From: Nocardioides bizhenqiangii
GTDB lineage: Bacteria; Actinomycetota; Actinomycetes; Propionibacteriales; Nocardioidaceae
NCBI RefSeq assembly: GCF_034661235.1
Contig: NZ_CP141059.1
Span: 1,612,001 to 1,676,000, forward strand
Reading direction: 5' to 3'
DNA: 64,000 bases
In this document: positions 8,348 to 20,258 of the stretch, in pieces
Layout: each line of letters opens with the position of its first letter
Position numbering within the stretch: the first letter of the stretch is position 1
Notes under the pieces: generated by a model
What the model was told of the DNA's origin: nothing
The model's database searches: none
Seen by the model: only the letters and a program-made list of their open reading frames with translations
Made by a program: the position numbers and the translations under genes

Positions 8348-9747
8348 GGCGTACCCACCCTCGCCGCCGCTGCGAGCGGAATCTGCAGCCACGAGGGCCG
8401 GTTGCGGGCCTCGTAGACACATTCGTAGACCGTCTTGTCGGCGACGTAGGCCGCCACCTGGACGCCCTCGTCGTGCGTGAGCGCCGGACCGGCGAGGACC
8501 TCGGGGTCGCCGGCGTACGCCGCCAGCAGGGCGGCCTTGTTGCGGGCCGCCCACTCCTCGGCACGGTGGTCGCGCTGGGCCACCACCGCCGGATCGTCCT
8601 CGGGCATCGAGCGGGCCATCGCGTGGGGGGCGTAGTCGAACGACCGCAGCATCCCGGCCACGTCCCGCCACGGACTGTCGGGGAGCATCCGTTCGGCCAA
8701 CGGCTTCGCCGGCTCGCCCTCGAAGTCGACGAGCTTCCACCCCTTGATGGTCCGCAGCGTCTGGCCGAGGTGGAGGTCGCCGTGGATCCGCTGGACCGGG
8801 AAGTCGCCGAGGTCGGCGAGAGCCGTGTAGGCGCCGCGGAGCCGGTCGGCGTGCTCGCCCAGCTCGGGTACGACCTCGACCGCCTGGTCGAGGCGTTCGT
8901 TCATCTGGTCGGCGACGGAGGCGGCCTTCACGGTCTCGACCCCGAACGCGTCGCGGAGCTGCTCGTGCACCTCGGCGAGCGCGGTGCCGAGCCGGGCGGC
9001 CTCCGCGGCGAAGTCCCCGCCCACCTCGTCGGCATGGAGGTCGCCCTCGGAGAACAGGTCGCGGACGCTGGCGAGCGCGATCTCCCAACCGTCGCTGGCG
9101 GTGCGGAGGAACTCCTGGAGCATCGCCAGGTGGAGCGGGGATCCGTCGTCGGACCTGGCCTCGATCCACCCATAGAGAGCGGCGATGTGCGTGGAGCCGA
9201 CCTCGGTGAGCGCCCGGTGGGTGGTGATGTCGGGGTTCTCGCCGCGGGTGATCTTGCGGAAGACCTTGAGCACCGAGTCGTCGCCGAACAGCACCGACGA
9301 GTTGGACTGCTCACCGCTGAACGGTGCCGGGATCGCGTCCAGATCGATCTCGTGCCCGGGCACTCGGACGAAGGTGATCCCCGCGTCGTCGGCCGGCGGC
9401 GACGCGAACGCCTTGAGGAACAGGGTCATGCTGCTCCGGTCGTGGATGGCGTCGTAGGCGTGGACCCATCCGTGGTCGGGGTCCTCCCACCATCCGACGA
9501 ACGCGTGGTCGAGGCGGGTGTCGGGGTCGGTGACCAGCACCATCGGCAGCTGGTAGAGCTCTGTCTCTGCCTGCCCCGAGCCGTCGTCGAAGGTGAGCTC
9601 GACCAGGTCGACCACGATCGGCGAGGTGGCGTGTCCGGGGACCGCACCGAGGCGTCGTACGTCGGTGACGGTGAACTCCCTGCCCTTCCCGCCGAACCAC
9701 CGCCGGTCGCGGATGTAGGCGTGGAGGGACTCAGCCCGAGTACTCAT
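8344..9747 (-). CDS. mak: maltokinase (ATP:maltose 1-phosphotransferase)
   Basis: 467 residues from ATG ([24 protein letters not shown], the conserved maltokinase N-terminal cap). It phosphorylates maltose to maltose 1-phosphate, the donor used by GlgE. Kinase-like features are the Brenner-type catalytic loop IHGDLHLGQ (~320) and the metal-binding VDFEGEP (~339). [12 protein letters not shown] (~165) is typical of the family. It lies 4 bp after treS and overlaps glgB by 4 bp, so the unit converts trehalose to maltose, then maltose 1-phosphate, then glucan. Some actinobacteria fuse treS and mak (pep2); here they are separate genes. Confidence 0.96.
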   Translation of the reverse strand: MSTRAESLHAYIRDRRWFGGKGREFTVTDVRRLGAVPGHATSPIVVDLVELTFDDGSGQAETELYQLPMVLVTDPDTRLDHAFVGWWEDPDHGWVHAYDAIHDRSSMTLFLKAFASPPADDAGITFVRVPGHEIDLDAIPAPFSGEQSNSSVLFGDDSVLKVFRKITRGENPDITTHRALTEVGSTHIAALYGWIEARSDDGSPLHLAMLQEFLRTASDGWEIALASVRDLFSEGDLHADEVGGDFAAEAARLGTALAEVHEQLRDAFGVETVKAASVADQMNERLDQAVEVVPELGEHADRLRGAYTALADLGDFPVQRIHGDLHLGQTLRTIKGWKLVDFEGEPAKPLAERMLPDSPWRDVAGMLRSFDYAPHAMARSMPEDDPAVVAQRDHRAEEWAARNKAALLAAYAGDPEVLAGPALTHDEGVQVAAYVADKTVYECVYEARNRPSWLQIPLAAAARVGTP

Positions 9748-9751
9748 GCCG

Positions 9752-11448
<1,697 letters not shown>

Positions 11449-11452
<4 letters not shown>

Positions 11453-13449
11453 GGGACCACCCTGACCGTCAGCACGTGCGCCGGCTCCTGGTGCGGATCG
11501 AGGCGCACGAAGTTGTCGGCGCCCCAGTGCCAGTCGTCGCCGGTGAGCTCGTCGCGGACGGAGAAGGTGGCGTCCGGCTCGAGGCCGAGTGCAATGAGGT
11601 CGAGGTGCACCGTGGTGTCCCGGGTCGCGTGGGGGTCGAGGTTGATCACGACGATCACCCGGTCGGTGCCGCCGTCGGCGGTCGCTGCCGTCTTGCTGAA
11701 GCAGACGATGCCGTCGTCGTCGGTGGGATGGACCACGAGGTTGCGGAGCAGCTGGAGGGCGGGGTGGGAGCTGCGCAGTTCGTTGAGCTTGGTGAGGTAC
11801 GGCGCCAGCGAGCGCCCCTCCGCCTCCGCGGCCTCCCAGTCGCGGAGGCGGATCTGGTACTTCTCCGAGTCGAGGTACTCCTCGCTGCCCGGTCGGACGG
11901 CGACGTTCTCGAATAGCTCGTAGCCGCTGTAGACGCCCCAGCTCGGGGAGCCCATCGCCGCGAGCACGGCCCGGATCTTGAACGCGGGGGGTCCACCGTA
12001 CTGGAGGAACTCGTGGAGGATGTCGGGGGTGTTGACGAAGAAGTTCGGCCGGATCCGGTGGTCCGACTCGGTCGCCACCTCGCGCAGGTAGTCCTCGACC
12101 TCGCCCTTGGCGGTCCGCCAGGTGAAGTAGGTGTAGCTCTGGTGGAAGCCGATGGCGCCGAGGGTCTGGAGCATCGGCGGCTTGGTGAACGCCTCGGACA
12201 GGAACAGCACGTCGGGGTCGGTCGTGCGGATCTCGGCGAGCAGCCACTGCCAGAACGCCACCGGCTTGGTGTGGGGGTTGTCGACGCGGAAGATCCGGAC
12301 GCCGTGCGCCATCCAGTGCCGGACGACGCGGAGCACCTCGTGGGCGAGCCCCTCGGGGTCGTTGTCGAAGTTGAGCGGGTAGATGTCCTGGTACTTCTTC
12401 GGGGGGTTCTCGGCGAACGCGATGGAGCCGTCGGCGCGGGTGGTGAACCACTCGGGATGGGCGGTCACCCACGGGTGGTCGGGTGCGCACTGCAGCGCCA
12501 GGTCGAGCGCGACCTCGAGCCCCAGGGACGCCGCGCGCGCGACGAACGCGTCGAAGTCGGCGAGGGTGCCCAGGTCGGGGTGGACGGCGTCGTGCCCGCC
12601 GAGGCGGCTGCCGATGGCCCACGGCGACCCGGTGTCGTCGGGGCCGGGAGTCAGGGTGTTGTTGGGGCCCTTGCGGTTGACCTCGCCGATGGGGTGGATC
12701 GGCGGCAGGTAGACGACGTCGAAGCCCATCGCGGCGACGCCTTCGAGCCGCTTCGCGGCGGTCGCGAAGGTGCCGCTGACGACGGCGCCGGTCTTGGAGT
12801 CGCGGTAGGCGCCCTCCGAGCGGGGGAAGAACTCGTACCAGCTGCTGAAGAGGGCGCGGGGACGGTCGGCGTAAGCGGGGTACGGACCGTCGACCGTGAC
12901 CAGCTCGCGCAGCGGGTGCGTCAGGAGCACGGCGGTCAGCTCCGGCGCCTCCAGCTGCGCGAGCCTGGCCTCGACGGGACGTGTGGTGTCCTGCGCGGCC
13001 TCGATCGCGCCCCGCAGGATGCGCGAGGCTTCGCCCCGCTTCTTCCCGAACCCGGCGAGGACCCGCTCGAACAGCAGTCGGCCCTCCAGGAACATGAGCT
13101 CGACGTCGACCCCGGCGCGGATCTTGATGCCGGCGTCGTGCTGCCAGGTCGCGATCGGGTCCGACCAGGCATGGATCTCGAACGCCCACGCGCCGGGGCG
13201 GTCCGGAGTCACCCACGCGCGGTAGCGGTCGACGCTGTGCCGGTCGACGGCCGGCTGCGGATGCAGGCGGACCGGCGGCCGTCTGACGCCCTCGGGGTCG
13301 ATGAGCACCACCTCCGCGCCGAGGAGGTCGTGGCCCTCTCTGAACACTGTCGCCGACACCGGGAACGGTTCGCCGACCGTGGCTTTCGCCGGCAGTCGGC
13401 CGTTGTCGACCAGGGGCATCACGTCGATCACAGGGATGCGTCCGACCAT
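11449..13449 (-). CDS. glgE: alpha-1,4-glucan:maltose-1-phosphate maltosyltransferase
   Basis: 666 residues. It transfers maltosyl units from alpha-maltose 1-phosphate to growing alpha-1,4-glucan. It has an N-terminal beta domain and helical insert (~1-200), then a GH13_3 barrel ([32 protein letters not shown]), the nucleophile in [10 protein letters not shown] (~386) and the acid/base in [10 protein letters not shown] (~415). The start ATG 13449 ([15 protein letters not shown]) has a GGTGGAG Shine-Dalgarno 5-6 nt upstream; in-frame codons further upstream are not family-like. It is the first gene of the four-gene operon, so operon transcription starts in the 360 bp upstream. Confidence 0.97.
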
Positions 13450-13809
13450 GTCTCCACCCAACCATTTCCCTGGTGACGGTGCGAGCCGGGGCGGCAACAG
13501 TTGGGCGGTGGACATAGGCCACGAGCCCAGGTGCCCCGATGGCGACCCCGTCCGGGGTAGCGGGGTCCACGCCACGGCCGTATCCGCACAACGGACCACT
13601 CACCCGGGGGTCGTCCATCCCTCCCCGGGACCCCATCCCCCCATCGCGAGCGCGATGGTGCCCTTCCCGGGTCGCAATCCGCCGGTAAGGCCGATGTGCC
13701 CGCACCAACCGCCGCAGCCCGTGAGGCAATGGCAACCGCCTGTGCCAGAACGCGGGGGCGCCCCGAACGACGGACGATTGTGCGGACGTGCCTGGGTTCC
13801 ACCAACCGG
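13450..13809. other. non-coding stretch upstream of the glgE operon
   Basis: 360 bp between the ScyD-like gene and glgE, both on the minus strand. Open frames here lack the third-position GC pattern of real genes in the window and match nothing I recognise. It should contain the glgE-treS-mak-glgB promoter and the 5' leader with the Shine-Dalgarno site at about 13454-13462. I could not assign a -35/-10 pair or a terminator with confidence. Confidence 0.5.
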
Positions 13810-14967
13810 TCAGCCTAGCGGGATCCGCAGCACCTCCCCGGTGCTGGCGCACGTGCCGCAGTTGCTGACATATGCGTGGTGGCCGCGGATCGTCAGGCCG
13901 CCGGGGGTGATCAGTCCGTCGGACATGATCTCGGTCTGGCTGCCGTCGCCGTTGACGCGGACCAGCGCGCCGGTCGGGTCGCCCGAGAGCGCGCCGTTCT
14001 TGAAGATCTCCAGGACGTACAGCCGTCCCCGCTTGTCGAAGGCGATGTCCATGATGTTGGTGAACCCGGTCGCGTGGACCGACACTTCACCCGACCTGTC
14101 GACGCGGTAGACGTTCGCGGCGCCCGGCGGGAACGGGAAGCCGGTCAGCTGCCCGACGTACAATGAGCCGTCGGGTCCGCGCTGGACGGACGTCGGGACC
14201 GCGTCCATCGACAGCATATAGCCCGGCGGGAAGCCCAACCCGGGCGGAGCCTCGACATCGCGGTTCGGGAACGTGGCGAGAACCCTGATCTTCCCGCTCG
14301 TCCTGACCAGCAGCAGGTCGTTCGCGCCGGCGTCCGAGACGATGACGCCCCCCTTGTCGAGGATGACGGAGTTTGGATTGACGTTCTCCTCGTCCCCGGT
14401 GGGGTTGAACGCGTCCTCGAACTCCGCCAGGTCGGCGACCGTCACGATCCGCACGCCATGCGGGTTCCGCTTCACCCCGAGAAGCTCGCCCATGTCGGCC
14501 AGTTCGGGGAGCGCCTGGATGTCCTCCAAGTCCTCGTCGAGGCCCACGGTGACGAACATCCTCTTTTGGCCAAAGGCCACATCGGACGGGCCAATCGCAG
14601 CAGCTCCATCGTAGGGTCCGAACGAACTCAGGCCAGTAACGACGCGGCGCTGGCCCCATTTCGTGATCCTGGTGATCGCGCCAGAGTGGCCGAAGCAGGA
14701 CTCAAGAATCGCTCCGGGAAGGCACGGCCCGTCGCCCCCGGACCCAGCCTCGGCGACGTATAGCGCCCCTTTGCGGTCGAAGACCAGGCCACGCGGGTTG
14801 TCCAGACCCGACGCGATCACCTCGGGACCCTCCGACGGGTAGTTCCCTCCGCCCGCTGACGCGCCCGGCACGCCGACGAGGGGCTGTCCGGCCGCGGCGG
14901 GCACCGTGCAGCACAGCGTGAGGGCCAACCCCAGTTGGAGAAGGCGACGGACGACGCTATTGCTCAT
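13810..14967 (-). CDS. ScyD/ScyE-like secreted beta-propeller protein
   Basis: 385 residues. Residues 1-28 form a Sec signal peptide ([21 protein letters not shown]). The mature part has repeated propeller-blade motifs ([53 protein letters not shown]), as in the ScyD/ScyE family and related SMP-30/NHL propellers. Cyanobacterial members take part in scytonemin pigment assembly, but many actinobacterial ones have no assigned role, and nothing nearby suggests pigment synthesis. Paired Cys near the C-terminus (SNCGTCAS) suggest an extracellular disulfide. It is separated from glgE by 360 bp and probably transcribed alone. Confidence 0.8.
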   Translation of the reverse strand: MSNSVVRRLLQLGLALTLCCTVPAAAGQPLVGVPGASAGGGNYPSEGPEVIASGLDNPRGLVFDRKGALYVAEAGSGGDGPCLPGAILESCFGHSGAITRITKWGQRRVVTGLSSFGPYDGAAAIGPSDVAFGQKRMFVTVGLDEDLEDIQALPELADMGELLGVKRNPHGVRIVTVADLAEFEDAFNPTGDEENVNPNSVILDKGGVIVSDAGANDLLLVRTSGKIRVLATFPNRDVEAPPGLGFPPGYMLSMDAVPTSVQRGPDGSLYVGQLTGFPFPPGAANVYRVDRSGEVSVHATGFTNIMDIAFDKRGRLYVLEIFKNGALSGDPTGALVRVNGDGSQTEIMSDGLITPGGLTIRGHHAYVSNCGTCASTGEVLRIPLG

Positions 14968-15438
14968 GGGGCCACCAAGTGGTTGCGAGCGGATGCCGCT
15001 CGAGCCCGAGCGCAGGCGCGACGATTCAAGAGTCGCACGAGCGGAAGCGGAGGGCCATCCCCGATGGAGCCAATCTTCGTCGACCCGTGAGGCCGCCGAC
15101 GCAAGGCGGGTGAAGCCCGGTACATACAGGCCGTTGCCCGCAGTCGTCGCGCAGGGGGACGATGGAGGTGCCGCCGAGGACTGAGCCGAGGCCCAGAACG
15201 AGGAGCCCGTAACGGGCCAAGGTCGAGGAGCCGATTGTTCGGCAAGACGGCCAACAGATCACCCGAAGGCCAAGCACGGCGGGCACCTGCCCGTTGTGAA
15301 CCGCCCTAGGCCAAGCCCCGGACCTTCTTGGTCCGCTGGGAGCCGCCCCACTGGATCCCACCACCCATCGACGACCAAGGCCGCCTCACCAATCCACCAG
15401 CGCGACCACGCGCTCCGATGGTCGCCTAGGTTGGCGCC
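14968..15438. other. 471-bp gap; possible small minus-strand ORF, otherwise nothing recognised
   Basis: This gap separates the ScyD-like gene from the divergent methyltransferase gene. A minus-strand frame at 15026-15364 (112 codons) contains a plausible membrane helix (RYGLLVLGLGSVLGG) and about 30 codons with good third-position GC, but its ends look non-coding and no start site is supported. It may be a small exported protein or a decayed gene. The final bases carry a TAGGTT box (15427-15432) 6 nt before the methyltransferase start, a candidate leaderless promoter. Confidence 0.3.
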
Positions 15439-16020
15439 GTGACTCGGGAGCTGTGGGATCGCGAGGCGGCGTCGTTCGACGACGAGCCCGACCATGGACT
15501 GGCTGACCCTGTCATCCGAGCGGCGTGGCGGAACTTGCTGCTCGACGTGCTTCCGCCGACTCCCGCTCGCGTCGCTGACCTCGGCTGTGGCACCGGGACG
15601 CTGACGCGCCTCCTTGTCGACGAGGGGTACGTCGTCGACGGGCTCGACTTTTCTCCGGAGATGATCAGCCGGGCGCGGCTCAAGGTCCCGGGAGCGGCGT
15701 TCGTCGTGGGCGACGCCGCCGCGCCGCCGCTCGAGCGCGCTGCGTACGACGTGGTGCTGAGCCGGCACGCGCTCTGGGCGATGCCCGATCCCGCGGCTGC
15801 GCTGGGCCGATGGGTCGACCTGCTCGAGCCCGAGGGGATCGTCGTGCTGGTCGAGGGTCGGTGGGGGACGGGCGCCGGGCTGGCGGCCCGCGATGCCGAG
15901 GCGATCGTCCGGACCCGGCGAGCGGACGTGGCGGTGCGGCCGCTGCCGCAGAGCGTGTACTGGGGCAAGGAGATCGACGACGAGCGCTACCTGCTGGTCG
16001 GACGTCCCGTCAGCGAGTGA
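15439..16020 (+). CDS. class I SAM-dependent methyltransferase
   Basis: 193 residues from GTG. The SAM-binding core is complete: motif I RVADLGCGTGTLTRLL (~45-60), the acidic residue ending motif II (VVDGLDFSPEMI), VVGDAAAPPLERAAYDVVLS and a motif resembling LEPEGIVVLVEG. This is the UbiE/type-11 methyltransferase layout, and the substrate cannot be predicted. The last 11 bp overlap the 3' end of convergent moeA. TAGGTT 6 nt upstream suggests leaderless transcription. Confidence 0.88.
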   Translation: MTRELWDREAASFDDEPDHGLADPVIRAAWRNLLLDVLPPTPARVADLGCGTGTLTRLLVDEGYVVDGLDFSPEMISRARLKVPGAAFVVGDAAAPPLERAAYDVVLSRHALWAMPDPAAALGRWVDLLEPEGIVVLVEGRWGTGAGLAARDAEAIVRTRRADVAVRPLPQSVYWGKEIDDERYLLVGRPVSE

Positions 16021-17221
16021 GGTCCCAGACGTCCACGATCTCGCCCGTCGCGAGGTCGGTGACGTCGGCAGGGATGTCGATGAGGCAGTCGGCGCCGGCG
16101 AACCAGCCCAGGAACCCCGAACCCGGCGGACCCCACGGCTCGACCGTCCCCGCGGCCGGGTCGAGGCGGCCGCGACGGAGCTGCCTCTTGCCGGGTGTCG
16201 ACGTGATCGCCTCGGTGAGCGAGGCGCGCACGACGGGGCGGTGCGGCCGAGGGTGCCCGTACGACGCGCGCAGGGCAGGCCGGACGAAGACCTCGAAGGA
16301 CACCAGTGCGCTCACCGGGTTGCCGGGGAGGCACACGACGGCCGCGCCGCCGTACGTCCCCGAGCCCTGGGGCATCCCCGGCTGCATGGCGACCTTGGTG
16401 AACTCCACGCCGCGGGGGCCGAGGGCGTCCTTCACGACCTCGTAGGCGCCGGCGCTGACGCCGCCGGACGTCAGCAGGAGGTCGACCCCGGTGCCGAGCT
16501 CGGCATCGAGGGTGCGAAGGAACGTCGGCACGTCGTCGGCGACCCACAGCCGGCGGATCGCGACGGCACCGGCGTCGTCGACCGCCGCGGCGAGCATGTG
16601 GCTGTTGGAGTCGCGGATCTGGCCGGCGCCCGGTGTCGGGTCGTCGGTGAGCTCGGACCCGGTCGAGCAGACGAGGACCCGCGGACGCGGGCGTACGACG
16701 ACGTCCCGCACGCCGAGCGCGGCGAGCAGCCCCACCTGCGCCGGCCCGATGACAGTGCCGGCTTCGAGCACGGTGGTGCCGGACATCACGTCGCCGCCGG
16801 CGGTCCGGACGAACGAACCGGCGTCGCGGGCGGCGGTGACGGCGACGACATCGGTGCCGCCGTCGGTCGCCTCTACCTCGACCACGGCGTCCGCGCCGCG
16901 GGGGAGCGGTGCACCGGTCATGATCCGGTGCGCCGTCCCCGGCTCGAGGTCGCCGACCGGAGCGCCGGCGGGGATGTCGGCCGCGACCGGCAGTCGCACA
17001 GGGGCGTCGGCAGCTGCGCTCGCGATGTCCTCCGCCCGGACCGCGTAGCCGTCCATCGCCGAGTTGTCGAAGGACGGCAGTGCCTCGCCGGCGACGACGT
17101 CGTCGGCCAGCACCAGTCCGCGCGCCTCGGCGAGCGGTACCGCGGCGGGTTCGAGCATCCCGATCAGGTCGGCGACGCGCCGCTGGTGGTCACTGACGGA
17201 GCGAAGGGCAGAGGTGGACAT
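16010..17221 (-). CDS. moeA: molybdopterin molybdenumtransferase
   Basis: 403 residues. It inserts molybdate into adenylylated molybdopterin in the last step of molybdenum cofactor synthesis. Diagnostic segments are LPSFDNSAMDGYAVRAED (~48-65), RIMTGAPLPRGADAVVEVE (~100-118), the MPT-binding region VLVCSTGSEL (~180) and LLTSGGVSAGAYEVVKDALG (~252-271), with PGNPVSALVSFEVF near 300. The C-terminal domain IV is present. No other moa/moe genes are in the window. It is convergent with the methyltransferase gene (11-bp overlap). Confidence 0.96.
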   Translation of the reverse strand: MSTSALRSVSDHQRRVADLIGMLEPAAVPLAEARGLVLADDVVAGEALPSFDNSAMDGYAVRAEDIASAAADAPVRLPVAADIPAGAPVGDLEPGTAHRIMTGAPLPRGADAVVEVEATDGGTDVVAVTAARDAGSFVRTAGGDVMSGTTVLEAGTVIGPAQVGLLAALGVRDVVVRPRPRVLVCSTGSELTDDPTPGAGQIRDSNSHMLAAAVDDAGAVAIRRLWVADDVPTFLRTLDAELGTGVDLLLTSGGVSAGAYEVVKDALGPRGVEFTKVAMQPGMPQGSGTYGGAAVVCLPGNPVSALVSFEVFVRPALRASYGHPRPHRPVVRASLTEAITSTPGKRQLRRGRLDPAAGTVEPWGPPGSGFLGWFAGADCLIDIPADVTDLATGEIVDVWDLTR

Positions 17222-17257
17222 CGAGAGTCACCCTAGAGCCGCGACCGACAGGCCGCA

Positions 17258-17479
17258 GTCGCCGCCGGTCGCGGACCGTGAGCCGACTACGGCTTGCCAC
17301 ATCTCGGCGGCGATGCCGGAGACGCGCGCGCCGGGCTGCTTCGGTGAGCCGCCAAGCAGCCGTAGCCGAAGACCGCGTCAACTGCGCGGCCGGCAGCGCG
17401 TCGGGAGGCGTCGCCGCCGGTCGCGGACCGTGAGCCGACTACGGCTTGCCACATCTCGGCGGCGATGCCGGAGACGCGC
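17258..17479. repeat. perfect 70-bp direct repeat (17258-17327 and 17410-17479) in the moeA-glgP gap
   Basis: Two identical 70-bp copies are separated by 82 bp inside the 433-bp gap between moeA and glgP. Both begin GTCGCCGCCGGTCGCGGACC and end GGAGACGCGC. Read on the minus strand each copy would encode VSGIAAEMWQAVVGSRSATG, and the spacer would encode AVDAVFGYGCLAAHRS. The spacer resembles sequence at about 32,495-32,555 on the opposite strand, so this is probably one member of a dispersed repeat family. No start site or full gene is evident; the element looks like duplicated repeat debris rather than a functional ORF. Confidence 0.85.
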
Positions 17480-17641
17480 TCGGCCAATTGGGTGGACGAG
17501 CGAGGCAGCCCCCATGACTCCGCCTCGCTCGTCACCTAGATGCCACAACGGATAATCGGGTGCGCGGGTTACGGGATGGGAGAACAGACTGTCGCGGGAA
17601 CCAGGCGCCGCGTTCATTGGATCGTTCAAGTAGACCTCGGC

Positions 17642-17647
17642 TAACGT
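17642..17647 (+). promoter_or_regulatory. candidate -10 box (TAACGT) for leaderless glgP
   Basis: TAACGT ends 7 nt before the GTG of glgP, and no Shine-Dalgarno sequence is present. TTGGAT at 17617-17622 is a weak -35 candidate (19-nt spacer). Transcription would begin at or beside the start codon. Confidence 0.4.
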
Positions 17648-17654
17648 CGGATCC

Positions 17655-20246
17655 GTGCGTGCAATTCGTCGTTTCACCGTCCGTCCCCTTCTCCCGCCGA
17701 CCCTGGCCGCCCTGGGCGAGCTGGCGGCCAACCTGAGATGGTCCTGGCACCCCGAGACCCAGGATGTCTTCGCCGCGGTCGACCCCGAGCTGTGGGAGTC
17801 CAGTGGCCACGATCCCGTGCAGCTGCTGGGCGAGGTCCCGGCGCAGCGGTGGGAGCAACTGGCGGCCGACGAGGGTTTCGTGCGGCGGCTCGGTGAGGTC
17901 CGCGCCGACCTCGAGGCCTACCTCACCCAGCCGCGCTGGTACCAGCGGGTCTCCGGTGGACGCGAGGACGTGGCCTGGCCCCGCCAGATCGCCTACTTCT
18001 CGCCGGAGTTCGGGATCACGGCCGTGCTCCCGCAGTACTCCGGTGGTCTCGGCATCCTCGCCGGCGACCACCTCAAGGCCGCCAGCGACCTCGGTGTGCC
18101 GATCATCGGGGTCGGTCTGCTCTACCGCCACGGCTACTTCAAGCAGTCGCTCTCCCGCGAGGGGTGGCAGCAGGAGACCTACCCGGTCCTCGACCCTGAC
18201 GGCCTCCCGATCTCGCTGCTCCACGAGGCCGACGGCAGCCGCGCCACCATCTCGCTGTCGCTCCCCGGCGGCCCCGACCTCGTCGCCCGGATCTGGGTCG
18301 CCAGCGTCGGACGGGTGCCGATGCTGATGCTCGACACCGACGTCGAGGGCAATCCCGAGCACTACGTCGACATCACCGACCGGCTGTACGGCGGGAACAG
18401 CGAGCACCGGCTGCGCCAGGAGATCCTGCTCGGGGTCGGCGGCGTGCGCGCCATCCGCGCCTACTGCCGGATCACCGGTGCGCCCGAGCCGGAGGTGTTC
18501 CACACCAACGAGGGGCACGCCGGCTTCCTCGGGATCGAACGGATCCGCGAGCTCACGGTGGGGGAGTCGGGCCCGCGCCTGGACCTCGACACCGCGATCG
18601 AGGTCGGTCGGGCATCGACGGTCTTCACGACCCACACGCCGGTCCCGGCGGGCATCGATCGGTTCCCGGAGACGCTGGTCGAGCAGTACTTCGGCGATGC
18701 CGGGCCGACCCCCGGCGTGCCGGTGGAGCGGGTCCGGGCGCTCGGCGCCGAGGACTTCGAGGGTGGTGACGCGACCGTCTTCAACATGGCCGTCATGGGT
18801 TTCCGGTTGGCGCAGCGCGCCAACGGCGTCTCCCTCCTCCACGGACGGGTCAGCCGTGGGATGTTCAGCGGCCTGTGGCCGGCGTTCGACGAGGCCGAGG
18901 TGCCGATCACCTCGATCACCAACGGCGTGCACGCGCCGACCTGGGTCGCCCGCGAGGTGATCGCCCTCGCGACCGCGCACGGCGCCGACGCCGAGAGCGA
19001 CGACACCGAGGGCTTCTGGGCAGCGGTCGACAAGGTGCCGGCCGGTGAGCTGTGGAGCACCAAGCGCGCACTGCGCAGCCGACTGGTCGAGGACGCCCGG
19101 CAGCGCCTGTGCCGGTCGTGGGAGGAGCGCGGCGCGGCCCGTGCCGAGCTCGGCTGGATCGACTCGGCGCTCGACCCCGACGTGCTGACCATCGGCTTCG
19201 CGCGACGGGTGCCGTCGTACAAGCGGCTCACGCTGATGCTGCGCGACCCCGAGCGCCTGCGATCGCTGCTGCTCCACCCGGAGCGGCCCGTCCAGCTGGT
19301 CATCGCCGGCAAGTCGCACCCGGCCGACGACGGCGGCAAGAAGCTGATCCAGGAGCTGGTGCGGTTCGCCGACGCCGAGGACGTCCGGCACCGGATCGTG
19401 TTCCTGCCCAACTACGACATCGCGATGGCGCAGCCGCTCTACCCCGGCTGCGACGTGTGGCTCAACAACCCGCTGCGGCCCTACGAGGCGTGTGGGACGT
19501 CGGGCATGAAGGCGGCCCTGAACGGCGGACTCAACCTGTCCATCCTCGACGGCTGGTGGGACGAGTGGTTCGACGGCGAGAACGGCTGGGCGATCCCGTC
19601 CGCCGACGGCCTCGACGACGCCGACCGTCGCGACGACCTCGAGGCCGCGGCGCTCTACGACCTGATCGAGCACGAGGTCGCGCCGCGGTTCTACGACCTC
19701 GACCACGACGGCGTCCCGGTCCGCTGGGTGGAGATGCTCCGCCACACCTTCAAGTCGCTCGGCCCCAAGGTGCTGGCCACCCGGATGGTCAGCGACTACG
19801 TGCGGCAGCTCTATGCGCCCGCGGCCGGCAACGCCCGCGCCCTCAACAGCGACTACGCCGGCGCCCGCGCGCTCGCCCAGTGGAAGGCCCGGGTCCGGGC
19901 TTCGTGGACCGGTGTTCGGGTCGAGCACGTCGAGGCGCACGACCTCGGCGACGCGCCGCTGGTGGGCGCGCCGATGACGGTGCGGTCCTACGTCGCCCTC
20001 GGCGACCTCAGCCCCTCCGACGTCGAGGTGCAGCTGGTGTCGGGCCGCGTCGACTCCGAGGACGTGCTGGTCGACCCGGCGATCACCGTGCTGCAGCCGA
20101 CGGAGTCCTACGACGGCGGCCGGCACCGGTACGACGCCGAGGTCGGCCTCGCGCGCAGCGGGCCGTTCGGCTACACGGTGCGGGTCGTGCCGGCCCATCC
20201 GCTGCTGGTCGCACCCGCCGAGCTCGGGGTCGTCACCGTCGCCTGA
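17655..20246 (+). CDS. glgP: alpha-glucan (glycogen/maltodextrin) phosphorylase
   Basis: 863 residues from GTG. It releases glucose 1-phosphate from non-reducing ends of alpha-1,4-glucan using PLP. This is the short actinobacterial/archaeal-type GT35 enzyme: RWSWHPETQDVFAAVDPELWE near the start, FSPEFGITAVLPQYSGGLGILAGDHL split across ~115-140, the PLP Lys in GTSGMKAALNGGLNLS (~617) and a C-terminal extension after ~720. It converges on glgX with only 12 bp between stop codons, so debranching and phosphorolysis are encoded side by side. Confidence 0.96.
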   Translation: MRAIRRFTVRPLLPPTLAALGELAANLRWSWHPETQDVFAAVDPELWESSGHDPVQLLGEVPAQRWEQLAADEGFVRRLGEVRADLEAYLTQPRWYQRVSGGREDVAWPRQIAYFSPEFGITAVLPQYSGGLGILAGDHLKAASDLGVPIIGVGLLYRHGYFKQSLSREGWQQETYPVLDPDGLPISLLHEADGSRATISLSLPGGPDLVARIWVASVGRVPMLMLDTDVEGNPEHYVDITDRLYGGNSEHRLRQEILLGVGGVRAIRAYCRITGAPEPEVFHTNEGHAGFLGIERIRELTVGESGPRLDLDTAIEVGRASTVFTTHTPVPAGIDRFPETLVEQYFGDAGPTPGVPVERVRALGAEDFEGGDATVFNMAVMGFRLAQRANGVSLLHGRVSRGMFSGLWPAFDEAEVPITSITNGVHAPTWVAREVIALATAHGADAESDDTEGFWAAVDKVPAGELWSTKRALRSRLVEDARQRLCRSWEERGAARAELGWIDSALDPDVLTIGFARRVPSYKRLTLMLRDPERLRSLLLHPERPVQLVIAGKSHPADDGGKKLIQELVRFADAEDVRHRIVFLPNYDIAMAQPLYPGCDVWLNNPLRPYEACGTSGMKAALNGGLNLSILDGWWDEWFDGENGWAIPSADGLDDADRRDDLEAAALYDLIEHEVAPRFYDLDHDGVPVRWVEMLRHTFKSLGPKVLATRMVSDYVRQLYAPAAGNARALNSDYAGARALAQWKARVRASWTGVRVEHVEAHDLGDAPLVGAPMTVRSYVALGDLSPSDVEVQLVSGRVDSEDVLVDPAITVLQPTESYDGGRHRYDAEVGLARSGPFGYTVRVVPAHPLLVAPAELGVVTVA

Positions 20247-20258
20247 GCTGGTCCTGAG

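Noticed and set aside
17190..17535. Small minus-strand ORFs (63 and 82 codons) across the 70-bp repeats
   Set aside because: They share the duplicated peptide because the DNA is duplicated. There is no Shine-Dalgarno site, and they look like repeat sequence rather than genes.
17532..20198. Minus-strand frame of 888 codons antisense to glgP
   Set aside because: It is the typical long antisense frame of GC-rich coding DNA (Val/Asp/Arg/Gly/His-rich, no domain), while glgP on the plus strand has full motifs.
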